NCBI RefSeq assembly: GCF_007748115.1
Contig: NZ_CP036289.1
Coordinates: 3,348,001 to 3,412,000, forward strand
From: Bremerella volcania
GTDB taxonomy: Bacteria > Planctomycetota > Planctomycetia > Pirellulales > Pirellulaceae
Reading direction: 5' to 3'
DNA length: 64,000 nt
The notes under the pieces were generated by a model. It was not told the DNA's origin, did not search any database, and was given only the letters and a program-made list of their open reading frames with translations. Of this stretch, positions 8,747-18,253 are shown in pieces (the first letter of the stretch is position 1; each line of letters begins with the position of its first letter). The position numbers were made by a program, and so were the translations under genes.

Positions 8747-9769
8747 ATGATGAATAGAATGTTGTCCCAATGTGCGCTTGGCCTGGTAAATTCCTGGGCA
8801 GGAAGTGGCCTCCTCTCGTCGATCGAGTCGACCGATCGGCGTGACAACATCCTGCGCGTGATCACCTATCATCGCGTTGATCTTCCATGCGAGCACCCAC
8901 ACCTTTACCCAGGCGTGCATAGTGCGACGCCAGAGCAGTTCGCTACTCAGCTCGACCAACTTCAAGCATGCTGCCACATTGTTTCACTCGACGACGTCCT
9001 GGACGCCCTGGAAGGACGCCGCCGTTTACCTCCCAAGTCGGTATTGATCACCTTCGACGACGCTTACCAGAATTTTGAAGCGGCGTGGCATCACCTGAAG
9101 TCGCGCAATCTACCAGTCGTCCTGTTCGTGCCTACCTCGTTTCCCGATCATCCGGAGCGAACGTTCTGGTGGGATCGGGTTCATTGGGCGATTCAGTCGA
9201 CCCCTCAAACGCAGATAACACTGGATGGACAAACGCTATCTTTGGATGGTCTGAATCAAAAGAACCAGGCTGTCCGCCAGATTGCCGCCAAAGTCAAGGA
9301 GCTTCCTCACCGCGAAGCGATGCCTTGGATTGACGCGATTTGCGAAGAGTTGCAAGAGGACGTCAGGCCCAACCGGGTCCTCACCTGGCAGCGGCTGCGC
9401 GAGTTGTCCGAGGAAGGGGTCGCCATGGGTGCCCATACGCACACGCACCCGCTGATGAATCAAATCACGCTGGAAGAGGCCTACGACGAGGCGGTTCGCT
9501 CTCGCGAGAAACTGCAGAAGCATCTGGGCCAGGAGATTCGCACTTTCTGTTACCCGGCCGGCGGCGTCAGCGATGAAGTCGCCGCGATGTTGAAAGAGAT
9601 CGGCTACGCCGCGGCATTTACCACGCAGCGGGGCGTGAACGACATAGACGCCTGCGACGCGATGCGACTCCATCGAATCAATGTCGGAGCGCGCACCTCG
9701 ACGAACGTCATGCGAATGCAATTCCTCTCGTACGCCCGAGGGCTGAAGGCCACCCGTCAGCCCGCCTAG
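8747..9769 (+). CDS. NodB-type polysaccharide deacetylase
   Basis: A 340-residue carbohydrate esterase family 4 enzyme (PF01522). Visible motifs: LITFDDAYQNF with Asp104-Asp105 (motif 1, usually TFDDG), GAHTHTHP with His230 and His234 (metal-binding HxxxH), and RTFCYPAGG (motif 3). An early VITYHRV segment is typical of the group acting on surface polysaccharides. It should remove N-acetyl (or O-acetyl) groups from the polymer made by this locus. No clear signal peptide is seen, so it may act on lipid-linked intermediates or be exported otherwise. It is the last + gene of the operon; its TAG stop overlaps the stop of the convergent export gene. Confidence 0.85.
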   Translation: MMNRMLSQCALGLVNSWAGSGLLSSIESTDRRDNILRVITYHRVDLPCEHPHLYPGVHSATPEQFATQLDQLQACCHIVSLDDVLDALEGRRRLPPKSVLITFDDAYQNFEAAWHHLKSRNLPVVLFVPTSFPDHPERTFWWDRVHWAIQSTPQTQITLDGQTLSLDGLNQKNQAVRQIAAKVKELPHREAMPWIDAICEELQEDVRPNRVLTWQRLRELSEEGVAMGAHTHTHPLMNQITLEEAYDEAVRSREKLQKHLGQEIRTFCYPAGGVSDEVAAMLKEIGYAAAFTTQRGVNDIDACDAMRLHRINVGARTSTNVMRMQFLSYARGLKATRQPA

Positions 9770-10860
9770 AATCCCCAGACGCTTCGATAGGGGAACAGGA
9801 ACACGTCGTCGATCAGGCGATCGAACGTGCGGCGGAAGTACCAGTTTGCATCGGGGTTCAAGTAGATGATGTCGCCGGGGCAAACATTGATATTTTCTTC
9901 ACGGCACTTGCGGGCCTTGATCAAGTCGACGTGAATCAGCATCGGACACTGGCCAGGAATCTGGCGATGGACGGTGACCGTCGTGGGGGACTCGATCGGA
10001 TCGATATATCCGGCCATGGCCACGGCGGTAACGACGTCGACTTCGCGATCTCGTGGAAGGATAAACCCACCGCCCAGCTCTCGCTCGCGTTCGCCAGCTG
10101 AGAATCGCACCACATTCGTCGGATTCAATTTACCCACCACGTAGAAGACTTCGTTTCGGCGATTGGGTACGACCACGACGTCCCCTTCATGCAGGATCAC
10201 GTCGTGCGGGCCGAAGTTGAGGTTGTCCATGCCGCGCAGGTCGATCTTCACGACCTCAGGCGTTACGCCGTGTGCCCTGCGGTGAATCTCGATCGCTTCG
10301 GCAGCGTCTTCCGTCAAGCCGCCTGCGAGTGCAATCGCATGGGCCACGTCGTTTTCGTAGCGAGGTAGCTCCGTAACCCCAGGAGCCGAAACCTTACCCA
10401 GCACCACGACACTGAAGGTCGCCTTTTGGGCCAGCGAAATACTCACCGTCGGCGAGTTGAAGAAACCCGCGGCGTAGGCTCGCGTGATTTCCGATTGGGC
10501 TTGCGCAAGATTCAATCCGCCAACCGGAACCGATCCGACCAGCGGAAGTTGGACGTGACCCGAGCCCATGACTTGTACCAAGAGGGGTCGATACTCGCCG
10601 TTGGGAAATAATTCAGGGACGGTGACTTCCAGCACGTCTTCCGGCCCCAACAGGTAATCCTTGGGAGGCGGTGCCGTCAGCATCGTGAAGTTCAACGGAG
10701 TTCCACCGGTGCGGAGCGGAAGACGATATTCTTCCGGTAGCGTGCTGGCAGGCACGCCACCACTGACCAGCGGAGCATAACAGCCTGAGCAGATAATTAG
10801 CGCGCAGACCACAAACAGGCCATAAATCGCCTTCGTGCTGAAGCGCATAACTGCTAGCAT
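9766..10860 (-). CDS. Wza-type polysaccharide export outer-membrane lipoprotein (SLBB domain)
   Basis: 364 residues beginning with a signal peptide ending ICSGC (Cys27 as lipidation site; Cys at -3 is unusual for a lipobox). Then comes the polysaccharide export domain (YLLGPEDVLEVTVPEL, PF02563 type) and SLBB-like repeats (FSVVVLGKVSAPGV, FYVVGKLNPTN). Such proteins form the outer-membrane channel for capsule or exopolysaccharide and pair with the Wzz/GumC protein encoded at the other end of the locus. It is transcribed toward the deacetylase gene and their stop codons share 4 bases (9766-9769), leaving no room for a conventional terminator. Two ATG codons lie 4 codons apart at the start; the first was used. 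Confidence 0.9.
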   Translation of the reverse strand: MLAVMRFSTKAIYGLFVVCALIICSGCYAPLVSGGVPASTLPEEYRLPLRTGGTPLNFTMLTAPPPKDYLLGPEDVLEVTVPELFPNGEYRPLLVQVMGSGHVQLPLVGSVPVGGLNLAQAQSEITRAYAAGFFNSPTVSISLAQKATFSVVVLGKVSAPGVTELPRYENDVAHAIALAGGLTEDAAEAIEIHRRAHGVTPEVVKIDLRGMDNLNFGPHDVILHEGDVVVVPNRRNEVFYVVGKLNPTNVVRFSAGERERELGGGFILPRDREVDVVTAVAMAGYIDPIESPTTVTVHRQIPGQCPMLIHVDLIKARKCREENINVCPGDIIYLNPDANWYFRRTFDRLIDDVFLFPYRSVWGF

Positions 10861-10999
10861 TCGGCCGTTTCCTCTTCCGTGAGCTTTCGGCGTTTTCGTA
10901 GTATCCCTTGATGCAATCAGTTTCGGCTTAATTGGCGCAACGATTAAGACGAGTCGCTTTCCATCCTACGACTCTTTTAGGTGGGAGAACCATACTCTT

Positions 11000-11749
11000 T
11001 TAGCTAACCGGAAGGTCAACGTACATCGGCTTCTTGATCTGGTGCATCAGCTGAGCGATCGTCTGGTCGTCGGCCGAAGCGCTTAACTTCTCGAGCCCTC
11101 GCCGGCCGAACACCATGGCGATGTCGCGAATCAGTTGCAGCGGCGAGTCGATCTCGAGCTTGTCGAACAGTTGCGTCCGAAAGGTATGAACGGTTTTGAT
11201 GCCGATTCCCATTTCCAGGGCAATCTCTTTGACGTGCTTTCCGGCCACCATGTGGCGAAATACCTCGCGCTGACGGTCGGTCAACGTCGTGATGCGACGG
11301 CCAAGCCGTTGTCGCTCGCAGTACGTTTTTCGGCGTAGCCGCGTACCCAGGATCGCCTGATCGATAACGACCTTCGCTCGGTCCAGTTCAAAGGGCTTTT
11401 CCAAAATGGACATTGCTCCCGCTTCCAGACACACCAGGGCCCGATGCAGCTGGGCTTCGGTTGCCGAGATCAGAATCGACGTAAGCTCCGTGCTCTGGCA
11501 AAGCTTCTGGATCAGCGATTCACCGCGACCACCCTCAAAGTTAACGTCGATCACCAGCGCGTCAAACACGGTCAGGGATTGCTCGAAAGCGTCAATGCTA
11601 TCCAGGCAATGAACGTGCCGCGACGTATCCTGCAGGCGATCGAGCAGTCGCTTGCGCTGTCCTACGTTCGACTCGAGCAGGGCGATATGGGAACTTGGAG
11701 TAAGCAATGTTCGACTTCGTGAAATTCCAAGAAGAGAGAAGAATCGCAA
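11000..11749 (-). CDS. LuxR/FixJ-family response regulator with incomplete acidic pocket
   Basis: 249 residues. The receiver-like domain (about 20-135) has the phospho-acceptor candidate Asp68 (ALVIDVN), Ser95 (LISATEA) and Lys118-Pro119 (EKPF), but only one acidic residue (Glu26 in IALLESN) where two are usual. The C-terminal helix-turn-helix (about 150-215) is of LuxR/GerE type: LTDRQREVFRHMVAGKHVKEIA then GIGIKTVHTFRTQLFDKL. It probably controls polysaccharide genes next door, as it precedes the export gene on the same strand by 140 bp. The start is TTG at 11749; a stop upstream in frame and the lack of ATG near the domain leave TTG 11707 as the only close alternative. No ribosome binding site is obvious. 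Confidence 0.8.
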   Translation of the reverse strand: MRFFSLLGISRSRTLLTPSSHIALLESNVGQRKRLLDRLQDTSRHVHCLDSIDAFEQSLTVFDALVIDVNFEGGRGESLIQKLCQSTELTSILISATEAQLHRALVCLEAGAMSILEKPFELDRAKVVIDQAILGTRLRRKTYCERQRLGRRITTLTDRQREVFRHMVAGKHVKEIALEMGIGIKTVHTFRTQLFDKLEIDSPLQLIRDIAMVFGRRGLEKLSASADDQTIAQLMHQIKKPMYVDLPVS

Positions 11750-12067
11750 CCCGTTACCAATGGTGGGAGCGATCCCTCAGGTGCGGTTTGACGGTAAACC
11801 GAATCCTGATCTTCTGCTGCCGATAAAACCGTAGTTTGCTTAGGGTTCGGCGGCAAACGCGGCGTTTCCAGAAATGCGCAGCCAGGCAAGATTCTTAGGC
11901 CGCTAGTTCGCAACCTTCCCCTTGAAAGGACCGTGCTGGTTGGCGCGATTTTGCTGAGTCAACACGTCATAGCGATTAGGCAGCCAAAAGGGAGAAGGCA
12001 AATGAGAATCGCCACCAGGCGGGCGATTCTCTTGGCCACTGTTAGAAATGTCGCATTCGACTCGCCA
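11750..12067. other. Intergenic region between yebC and the response regulator
   Basis: No convincing gene. It should hold the promoter of the response regulator (reading -) and the 3' end of the yebC transcript, including the hairpin at 12004-12031. An open + strand frame through this region continues antisense across yebC and is taken as a shadow. Confidence 0.5.
12004..12031 (-). terminator. Hairpin after yebC
   Basis: GAGAATCGCC (12004-12013) and GGCGATTCTC (12022-12031) form a perfect 10-bp stem with an 8-base loop, 37 bp beyond the yebC stop. On the - strand the following tract is only moderately T-rich, so it may be a weak terminator or a 3'-protecting hairpin. Confidence 0.5.
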
Positions 12068-12790
12068 CTATTCGGGGAGCTGAGCGCTGTGATAGACGTT
12101 CTGCACGTCTTCACAATCATCCAGCATGTCGAGAAACTTCTCGAACGCCTTGGCGTCGTCGCCAGTCAGCGGGGTACTTGCCTGAGCAATGAACGTAATT
12201 TCCTGAACCTCCAGTTCCACATCGGGAATCGCGTCCTGCAGGGCCTGCTTGGCTTTGAAGAAGTCGGTGGCCGTGGTAAAGACCGTCAGTTGGCCGTCTT
12301 CTTCTTCGACGTCATCCACATCGACGTCCGCTTCGAGCATTGCCTCAAGAACCTGATCCTGCTCGCCACCCTTGAACGAGAAGACTGCCAGATGATCGAA
12401 CAAGTGCGAAACGGAGCCCGTATTGCCGAGCTTGGCGCCACTCTTGTTGAAGCAGTTGCGAACGTCGGTGATCGTGCGATTGGGGTTGTCGGTCAGGCAG
12501 TCGACAATGACGCTGCAGCCACCAGGGCCGAACCCTTCGTAGCGAGCTTCCGAGTAGTCCTCTCCCCCTGCCCCTTTGGCCTTTTCGAGCGCCTTATCGA
12601 TGACGTGGGCCGGTACCTGCTCGCGTTTGGCCTTTTCCATCAGGCTCTTGAGCGTTGGATTGGACTCCGGATCAGGGACCCCATTCTTCGCCGCAACGTA
12701 CAGCATCTTGCCGTATTTGGAGTAAAGCTTGGACTTTTGGGCGGCCGTCTTAGCAATCGAATGCTTCCGGTTTTCGAAGCTTCTTCCCAT
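12068..12790 (-). CDS. yebC: YebC/PmpR family protein (TACO1-like)
   Basis: 240 residues, standard length for the family. Opens with [28 protein letters not shown], carries the hallmark RYEGFGPGG segment and the [19 protein letters not shown] block, then the acidic alpha/beta domains. YebC-family proteins were long annotated as transcription regulators; more recent work on relatives points to relief of ribosome stalling at polyproline-like sequences. In many genomes it neighbours ruvC, but here it stands alone between a secreted protein and a regulator. Identification is very firm, exact role less so. Confidence 0.95.
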   Translation of the reverse strand: MGRSFENRKHSIAKTAAQKSKLYSKYGKMLYVAAKNGVPDPESNPTLKSLMEKAKREQVPAHVIDKALEKAKGAGGEDYSEARYEGFGPGGCSVIVDCLTDNPNRTITDVRNCFNKSGAKLGNTGSVSHLFDHLAVFSFKGGEQDQVLEAMLEADVDVDDVEEEDGQLTVFTTATDFFKAKQALQDAIPDVELEVQEITFIAQASTPLTGDDAKAFEKFLDMLDDCEDVQNVYHSAQLPE

Positions 12791-13026
12791 TCGCGTAATC
12801 TACTTATGGTGTCAAAGAGGAGGTTAAGAAATCGCTGCACAACAAAGATAAACCAGTTCGCGGATTCGGGCAATTGCTCTCCACTGGCATCGCAACCAGC
12901 CAACCGCTACCAACGGTAACATTTTCCACCGTAACACGTTACCGCTAGTCGTTGCACCCATGCATCGAGAGAACTCAACGACATGAATGCGCTTGAAACC
13001 TGCAAGATCGTCGTCCTAGCGGTAGT

Positions 13027-14028
13027 TTATCGGGTTGAACCTCCCTTATCCGTCGATTCCGACGACCATTTCTCCCACTGCTGATCGAGCCACTTCGGAT
13101 CCGGCATGGCGTCGGTAACCAGGTATCGATAGCGAGCCTTATAAGGGTGGTCGCCGTCGATTACGAACTCTCCATCGACGCACGGAGCAAAGCAGAAATA
13201 GGGCTTCGTAGGATGGATTCGAGCAGCCTGAGGAGCCCGGAAATTCTGGGGATCGCTCAGCACGGTAATGCTCACCGGCTTTCCGTCGATCTCGCCCCAC
13301 AGCGAAACCCACTTGGCATGCTGATGGTTTCCCTTAGCTCGCTTAGAACCCTCACTGTTCAAGAAACCGCTCGGTTCGAGCTCGTCCTTATCCTTACTAT
13401 CCGTCACCCATCGGGCAGGCCCCCGTACCGCGAAGCCTCCGTAGTGGTACTCATTGATGACCAATGGATGCGTGGTGATCGATGACTGGGTCGACTCCAA
13501 ATCGAACATACGATAACTGCCGTCGGTTGGATAAGCGGTAACTTTCCACCTCTCTCGCAGCACATCCGCCTTGGGCTCGGTTTCCTTGCGGTGGATCAGA
13601 TCGACCTCGAACCCGGCGCGGTCGTCCTCTTGAAAGGTGGACACGACCTGCTCGTGGAGGACGCGACCGGTACCGCCGCCAAGGTTCCAGAAATCGATCG
13701 TTTCGTCCTGGTAGGTTGTTTTCACCCAGGCCGCGAAGATGCCTTGCTGATGCGGGTGGTCTTTCGCGAACATCGCCGTCACCGATTGGCCACTCGGCGA
13801 GCATACCGGGTGCAAGCATCCGCTGCGCTCGTAAACACCTTTGAGCCCCTTGGGAACCGGCGGCGAGACTTTGTTATAGGTCAGGATCGATTGGTCTCCA
13901 TCTTGAACCACGATCGTGTTCTCCGATTCCACAACGCGTAGTTTCTCGGCCAGGCAATCAGCAGAGGTCCCACCAAGCCAGGTGATGGCCACGAGGAAAG
14001 TCATGACGAGCGACGATGCAAGTTTCAT
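13027..14028 (-). CDS. Secreted PmoA-like (DUF6807) protein
   Basis: 333 residues starting with a signal peptide (MKLASSLVMTFLVAITWLGG, cleavage near residue 24-28). The rest matches the PmoA-like family (PF14100) common in planctomycetes: a GVYERSGCLHPVCSPSGQSVT start, DHPHQQGIFAAWV with conserved histidines, EYHYGGFAVRG, and HAKWVSLWGEIDGKPVSITVL. Despite the name there is no evidence of methane oxidation in this family; the fold is beta-rich and members sit near sugar dehydrogenases and sulfatases. A GGGAG ribosome site lies before ATG 14028. The divergent neighbour is the alcohol dehydrogenase gene. Confidence 0.8.
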   Translation of the reverse strand: MKLASSLVMTFLVAITWLGGTSADCLAEKLRVVESENTIVVQDGDQSILTYNKVSPPVPKGLKGVYERSGCLHPVCSPSGQSVTAMFAKDHPHQQGIFAAWVKTTYQDETIDFWNLGGGTGRVLHEQVVSTFQEDDRAGFEVDLIHRKETEPKADVLRERWKVTAYPTDGSYRMFDLESTQSSITTHPLVINEYHYGGFAVRGPARWVTDSKDKDELEPSGFLNSEGSKRAKGNHQHAKWVSLWGEIDGKPVSITVLSDPQNFRAPQAARIHPTKPYFCFAPCVDGEFVIDGDHPYKARYRYLVTDAMPDPKWLDQQWEKWSSESTDKGGSTR

Positions 14029-14362
14029 CTCGAGAAACTCCCTGTGCAGGTTGAGCGGAGTGCGAATGAAAAGGAAGTCTCTATTCTAGCTGCTGAGCGA
14101 GCCGACGGGTAAGCCTTACCGCGGTTTGATAGGTTTCACAATATACCTTAGGTGGCCGACGATACATCTCATTGCCCTCCCCCCATGTCGCCAACTACAA
14201 CGTTAAGAATAGAATGACCAGTGGAAAGCCCGTCACCATCATCAGCGGCCCGCCCGAAACTGGCGCGACACAAGACGACACCCCCTCCCGGAGCGAATAT
14301 CCCCTGGGGAATTTCGCCTGCCATCACGCCGGGACTCAATCCCTAACGAGGAAGGTTTATCG
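14029..14362. other. Divergent intergenic region
   Basis: 334 bp between the starts of the PmoA-like gene (-) and the dehydrogenase gene (+), so it must carry promoters for both. I see no convincing consensus pair or gene. The dehydrogenase ribosome site GAGGAAGG is at 14348-14355. Confidence 0.5.
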
Positions 14363-15400
14363 ATGAAGGCTCTACTACTCTCGGAATACAAGAAGCTGGA
14401 CGTTGTCGAGTTTGACGAGCCTGAGATTGGCGACCACGATCTGCTGATTAGCGTCAAAGCTTGCGGCATCTGCGGCAGCGATATCCACGGATACGACGGA
14501 AGCACCGGCCGTCGCCAACCTCCGCTGGTGATGGGGCACGAAGCCGCCGGGGTCGTGGCGAAGGTCGGCAAATCGGTGGCCGGGTTTAAGGAAGGAGACC
14601 GGGTCACGTTCGACTCGACCGTTTCCTGCGGACATTGCTTCTATTGCCGTCGCGGCGAGATCAATCTTTGCGACAACCGGATGGTGCTGGGTGTTTCGTG
14701 CGACGAATACCGCCGACACGGAGCGTTTGCCGAGTACGTCGCCGTCCCGCAGCACATCTGCTACCACCTGCCGGCCTCGATTCCTTTCAATCACGCGGCC
14801 ATGATCGAAGCGGTCTCTGTGGCCGTTCACGCCGCCGGCCGGGCACCGGTCACGCTTGGCGATACGGCGGTGGTCGTAGGGAGCGGCATGATTGGCCTGC
14901 TTGCCATTCAAGCGATTCGCCTGGCCGGATGCTCGCAGGTCATCGCCGTCGATCTCGACGCCAATCGGCTGGAAGTTGCCAAGAAGCTGGGTGCCGACGT
15001 CGGAATCGTCGCCAGCGAAGGAAACGTCGAAGAAAAAGTACGCGAGCTAACCGGCGGGCGCGGTGCCGACGTCGTGCTGGAAGTGGTCGGCGCAACCCCG
15101 ACCGTCAAGACCGCCATCGGTTGCGCCAAGAAAGGTGGCTCGATTGTTCTGGTGGGCAACCTGGCCCCTCACGTCGAGTTTCCGCTGCAAGCCGTCGTCA
15201 CGCGCGAGCTTTCGGTCTATGGCTCGTGTGCGTCGAGTGGCGAGTACCCGGCATGCATCGACCTGATGGCACGCGGCCTCATCCGCGTCGAAGACATGAT
15301 CACCGCGACCGCCTCGCTGGAAGAAAGCGTCGATTGGTTTGCTCGTCTTTACTCGGGCGAACCCGGCGCGATGAAGGTCATCGTCGATCCGACGCGATAA
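14363..15400 (+). CDS. Zinc-dependent medium-chain alcohol/polyol dehydrogenase
   Basis: 345 residues of the sorbitol/threonine dehydrogenase type. Catalytic zinc ligands are Cys37 (CGICGSD), His59 and Glu60 (MGHEAAG). The structural zinc site is intact as Cys89, Cys92, Cys95 and Cys103 (CGHCFYCRRGEINLC). The Rossmann motif VVVGSGMIG and the acidic VIAVDLD end of the second strand suggest NAD preference. It should oxidise a sugar alcohol or similar secondary alcohol in the cytoplasm. A strong ribosome site (GAGGAAGG, 7-base spacing) fixes the ATG at 14363. Transcribed alone; the next gene starts about 290 bp later. Confidence 0.88.
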   Translation: MKALLLSEYKKLDVVEFDEPEIGDHDLLISVKACGICGSDIHGYDGSTGRRQPPLVMGHEAAGVVAKVGKSVAGFKEGDRVTFDSTVSCGHCFYCRRGEINLCDNRMVLGVSCDEYRRHGAFAEYVAVPQHICYHLPASIPFNHAAMIEAVSVAVHAAGRAPVTLGDTAVVVGSGMIGLLAIQAIRLAGCSQVIAVDLDANRLEVAKKLGADVGIVASEGNVEEKVRELTGGRGADVVLEVVGATPTVKTAIGCAKKGGSIVLVGNLAPHVEFPLQAVVTRELSVYGSCASSGEYPACIDLMARGLIRVEDMITATASLEESVDWFARLYSGEPGAMKVIVDPTR

Positions 15401-15579
15401 GCAAACCGGCATGGGCAATCGGGGTGACGAATCTCGCCCCCTTTGCCTGTCTTCTCACCCTTCATCGACTCACCCACCGCACCATCCAGGAACGTTTTGC
15501 AACAAGCGCTGCAAATCGTGCTTCTGTTTCGCTGCTTCCCCCTTGGTGGAAGGGCTCGTCCGTAATACGGACGCAATTC

Positions 15580-15609
15580 TTGTTGACTAAGAAGCCAGAA
15601 CTCTACAAT
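15580..15609 (+). promoter_or_regulatory. Candidate sigma-70-like promoter for the eight-gene cluster
   Basis: TTGTTG (15580-15585) and TACAAT (15604-15609) are separated by 18 bases; an overlapping TTGACT (15583-15588) would give a 15-base spacer. It lies about 80 bp before the first gene of the 15689-30223 cluster. Consensus match only. Confidence 0.35.
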
Positions 15610-15688
15610 AGCTTCATCGAACCGTAACCTTGGCTCGGAGTTTCTGGCTTTGCGAAATGACCCTGGTAGTTGGATGGTGCCTCTCTCA

Positions 15689-18253
15689 ATGCGCGTGTGC
15701 TCGCTGGCGAGCTTACTTGCCGTAATGGGAGTCTTCCTCGGGCAGGCAAACGTTCACGCCGAGACATTGACCGAAGCCAAAGACCTGTTCCGCACCGGAG
15801 AATACGCCAAGTGCGTCGAGGTGGCCGCCCAAGAGATTGAAGGGGGTCGGACTTTCGTCGACTGGTACGTCCTGAAGACCGAAAGCGAACTGACCCTTGG
15901 CCGCTACGCCGATGCCGCCCAGACGATCGATGACGCCAAGAAGGTCTCACCGACGAATCTGCGGCTGCTGTGGCTGGAACGAGACGTCCGCCGCTTCAAT
16001 GGCCAATCGAATCAAGCCAAGGAAGTCCTCGCTCAACTCGGGGCTCAGCTGGAACGCACCAGTGGAATCTATCGCGACTTGGAAACCTCGCTCGTGATCG
16101 GCAAGTTCTTCCTCGAAATCGGTGCCGACGCCAAGCGGATACGAATCGATCTGTTCAAGCCGATTCAACAGCGAGCTCCCGGCTTGCCCAACGCCTACAT
16201 CGCCGCCGCCGAACTGGCACTTTCCAAGAATGACTATGCCTTAGCCGCCGAAGACTTTCAGCTCGCCTTGAAAGTGGATGAAGACAACCCGCGCGTCCTG
16301 TTCGGCCTGGCCCAGGCCTTCGAGCCGAGTGATTCCGAGAAGGCGGAAGAGTACCTTCAGAAAACCCTCGAGATCAATCCGAAGTACATCCCAGGCCTGT
16401 TGATGATTGCCGAGAGCCACCTCTCGGCCGAACGTTACGACGAAACGGAGAAACTGCTGGCCAAGGCGCTGGAGATCAACCCTCATCACCCCAGTGCCTG
16501 GGCCATTCGGGCCGTTCTGGCACATCTGGCCAATGACACTGCCCGGGAGAAAGAATGTCGCGAAAAAGCATTGGCTCACTGGAAAGACAACCCGGAAGTC
16601 GACTATCTCATCGGAAAGCATTTGGCGCGGAAGTACCGCTTTGCCGAAGCCGCTGCCGCCCAGCGCCGGGCACTTCAGTTCGACAGCAACTATCTTCCCG
16701 CGAAGATGGAACTCTCCAACGATCTGTTGCGGCTGGGCAAGGAAGAACAAGGCTGGAAGCTGGCCGAAGAGGTCTTCGACGCCGACAATTACAATGTCGT
16801 CGCTCACAACTTATCGACCCTCCAAGAGCACGTGGCCAAGTTCCGCACGATTGAAAGCGATGGCTTCATCGTGCGCATGGATGCCGAGGAAGCCGCCATC
16901 TACGGTGATCGCGTGCTCCAACTGCTGCGCGAGGCCAAGTCGGTTTTGTGCAAGAAATATGATGTCGAGCTGAACGAGCCGATCGCGATCGAGATCTTCC
17001 CCAAACAGCAAGACTTCGCCATCCGCACGTTCGGACTTCCCGGCGGTGCCGGCTTTCTGGGGGTTTGCTTCGGCAACGTGATCACCATGAATTCGCCAGC
17101 CTCCCAGACCGATAACCCAACCAACTGGGAGGCCGTGCTATGGCACGAGTTCTGTCACGTCGTCACGCTGAACAAGACCCACAACAAGATGCCGCGGTGG
17201 CTCAGCGAAGGGATCTCGGTCTACGAAGAGATCCAGCGAGACCCGTCGTGGGGCCAGTCGATCTCGCCTGCCTATCGAGAAATGATTCTGGGGGACGATC
17301 TCACGCCGGTCAGCGAGCTAAGTGGTGCTTTCCTGCGTCCACCCAGCTCGAAGCATTTGATGTTCGCCTATTACGAGTCATCCCTGGTAGTCGAGTTCCT
17401 GGTCGACGAGTTTGGCATCGAAGCCGTTCGTTCGATCCTCGATGAACTCGGCAAAGGACTGCAAATCAACGACGCGATTGCCCGGCACGCGGCACCGCTG
17501 GATGCGATCGACGCTGGCTTTCAGCAATTCATCCAGGATCGCGCCCAGGCCTTTGCACCGGAGGCCGACTTTGGCGCTGAAGATCTTCCCCAACCGCGTA
17601 TCACCGAGCTTCAGGCGTGGCTGAAAGAGCACCCCAACAGCTACCCCGGGCTCCAAATGTATGCTGCGGCACTCATCCGCGAGCAAAAGTTCACCGAGGC
17701 CCTGGAGCCTATCGAAAAGCTTCAGCAGTTGGCTCCCGACTATGCCGGCGACGGAAGCCCCTTGCCGATGAAGGCCCAGATTTTGAAAGAATTGGGCGAA
17801 ACCCAACAAGAACTGGCGGTGTTAGAACAACTGGCGAAGCTGCGCGCCGACGCGATCGATGCCTATCGGCGACTGGCCGAGTTGCACGCCGAAGCAGGCC
17901 AATGGCAGTCGGTGGTCGTCAATGCCAAGCGAATTCGGGCCGTCAATCCACTCATTCAAGAGCCGTATCTCTTGCTCGCCAAGGCCGGAGAGCAAATGGA
18001 TGAGGGAGAAGTCGCCATCGAGGGACTATCGACGCTGGCCGTCTTACATCCCTACGATCCGGCCGATGTCCATTTTCGGCTTGCTCAGCGGCTGCATGAA
18101 ACCCAGCAGAACGAGAAAGCGTTACGGCACGTCCTTTTGGCGTTGGAGGAAGCACCCCGGTATCGTGCTGCCCTGAAGCTGTTGCTTGAACTGACCGAAC
18201 ACGACTCCCCCTTGCCCGACCGGCCCTCTCCCGCCAAGGATGATTCCCAGTAA
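15689..18253 (+). CDS. Secreted TPR protein with gluzincin (peptidase MA-like) domain
   Basis: About 854 residues from ATG 15689 (other starts: ATG 15674, TTG 15650). The chosen start gives a clean signal peptide (MRVCSLASLLAVMGVFLG...HAE). Residues 30-380 are tetratricopeptide-like helix pairs (for example ALKVDEDNPRVLFGLAQAF, KTLEINPKYIPGLLMIAE). A zinc peptidase motif follows: HEFCH at about 486-490, with a downstream Glu at about 507 in RWLSEGISVYEE, as in gluzincins of the peptidase MA-like type. More TPR helices follow to the C-terminus. It should be a periplasmic or surface metallopeptidase or peptidase-like scaffold. First gene of a tightly packed cluster; its TAA overlaps the next ATG by one base. 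Confidence 0.8.
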   Translation: MRVCSLASLLAVMGVFLGQANVHAETLTEAKDLFRTGEYAKCVEVAAQEIEGGRTFVDWYVLKTESELTLGRYADAAQTIDDAKKVSPTNLRLLWLERDVRRFNGQSNQAKEVLAQLGAQLERTSGIYRDLETSLVIGKFFLEIGADAKRIRIDLFKPIQQRAPGLPNAYIAAAELALSKNDYALAAEDFQLALKVDEDNPRVLFGLAQAFEPSDSEKAEEYLQKTLEINPKYIPGLLMIAESHLSAERYDETEKLLAKALEINPHHPSAWAIRAVLAHLANDTAREKECREKALAHWKDNPEVDYLIGKHLARKYRFAEAAAAQRRALQFDSNYLPAKMELSNDLLRLGKEEQGWKLAEEVFDADNYNVVAHNLSTLQEHVAKFRTIESDGFIVRMDAEEAAIYGDRVLQLLREAKSVLCKKYDVELNEPIAIEIFPKQQDFAIRTFGLPGGAGFLGVCFGNVITMNSPASQTDNPTNWEAVLWHEFCHVVTLNKTHNKMPRWLSEGISVYEEIQRDPSWGQSISPAYREMILGDDLTPVSELSGAFLRPPSSKHLMFAYYESSLVVEFLVDEFGIEAVRSILDELGKGLQINDAIARHAAPLDAIDAGFQQFIQDRAQAFAPEADFGAEDLPQPRITELQAWLKEHPNSYPGLQMYAAALIREQKFTEALEPIEKLQQLAPDYAGDGSPLPMKAQILKELGETQQELAVLEQLAKLRADAIDAYRRLAELHAEAGQWQSVVVNAKRIRAVNPLIQEPYLLLAKAGEQMDEGEVAIEGLSTLAVLHPYDPADVHFRLAQRLHETQQNEKALRHVLLALEEAPRYRAALKLLLELTEHDSPLPDRPSPAKDDSQ

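Noticed and set aside
11933-12919. Open + strand frame of 328 codons
   Set aside because: It lies antisense to yebC, whose protein matches its family over the full length; the + frame shows no domain.
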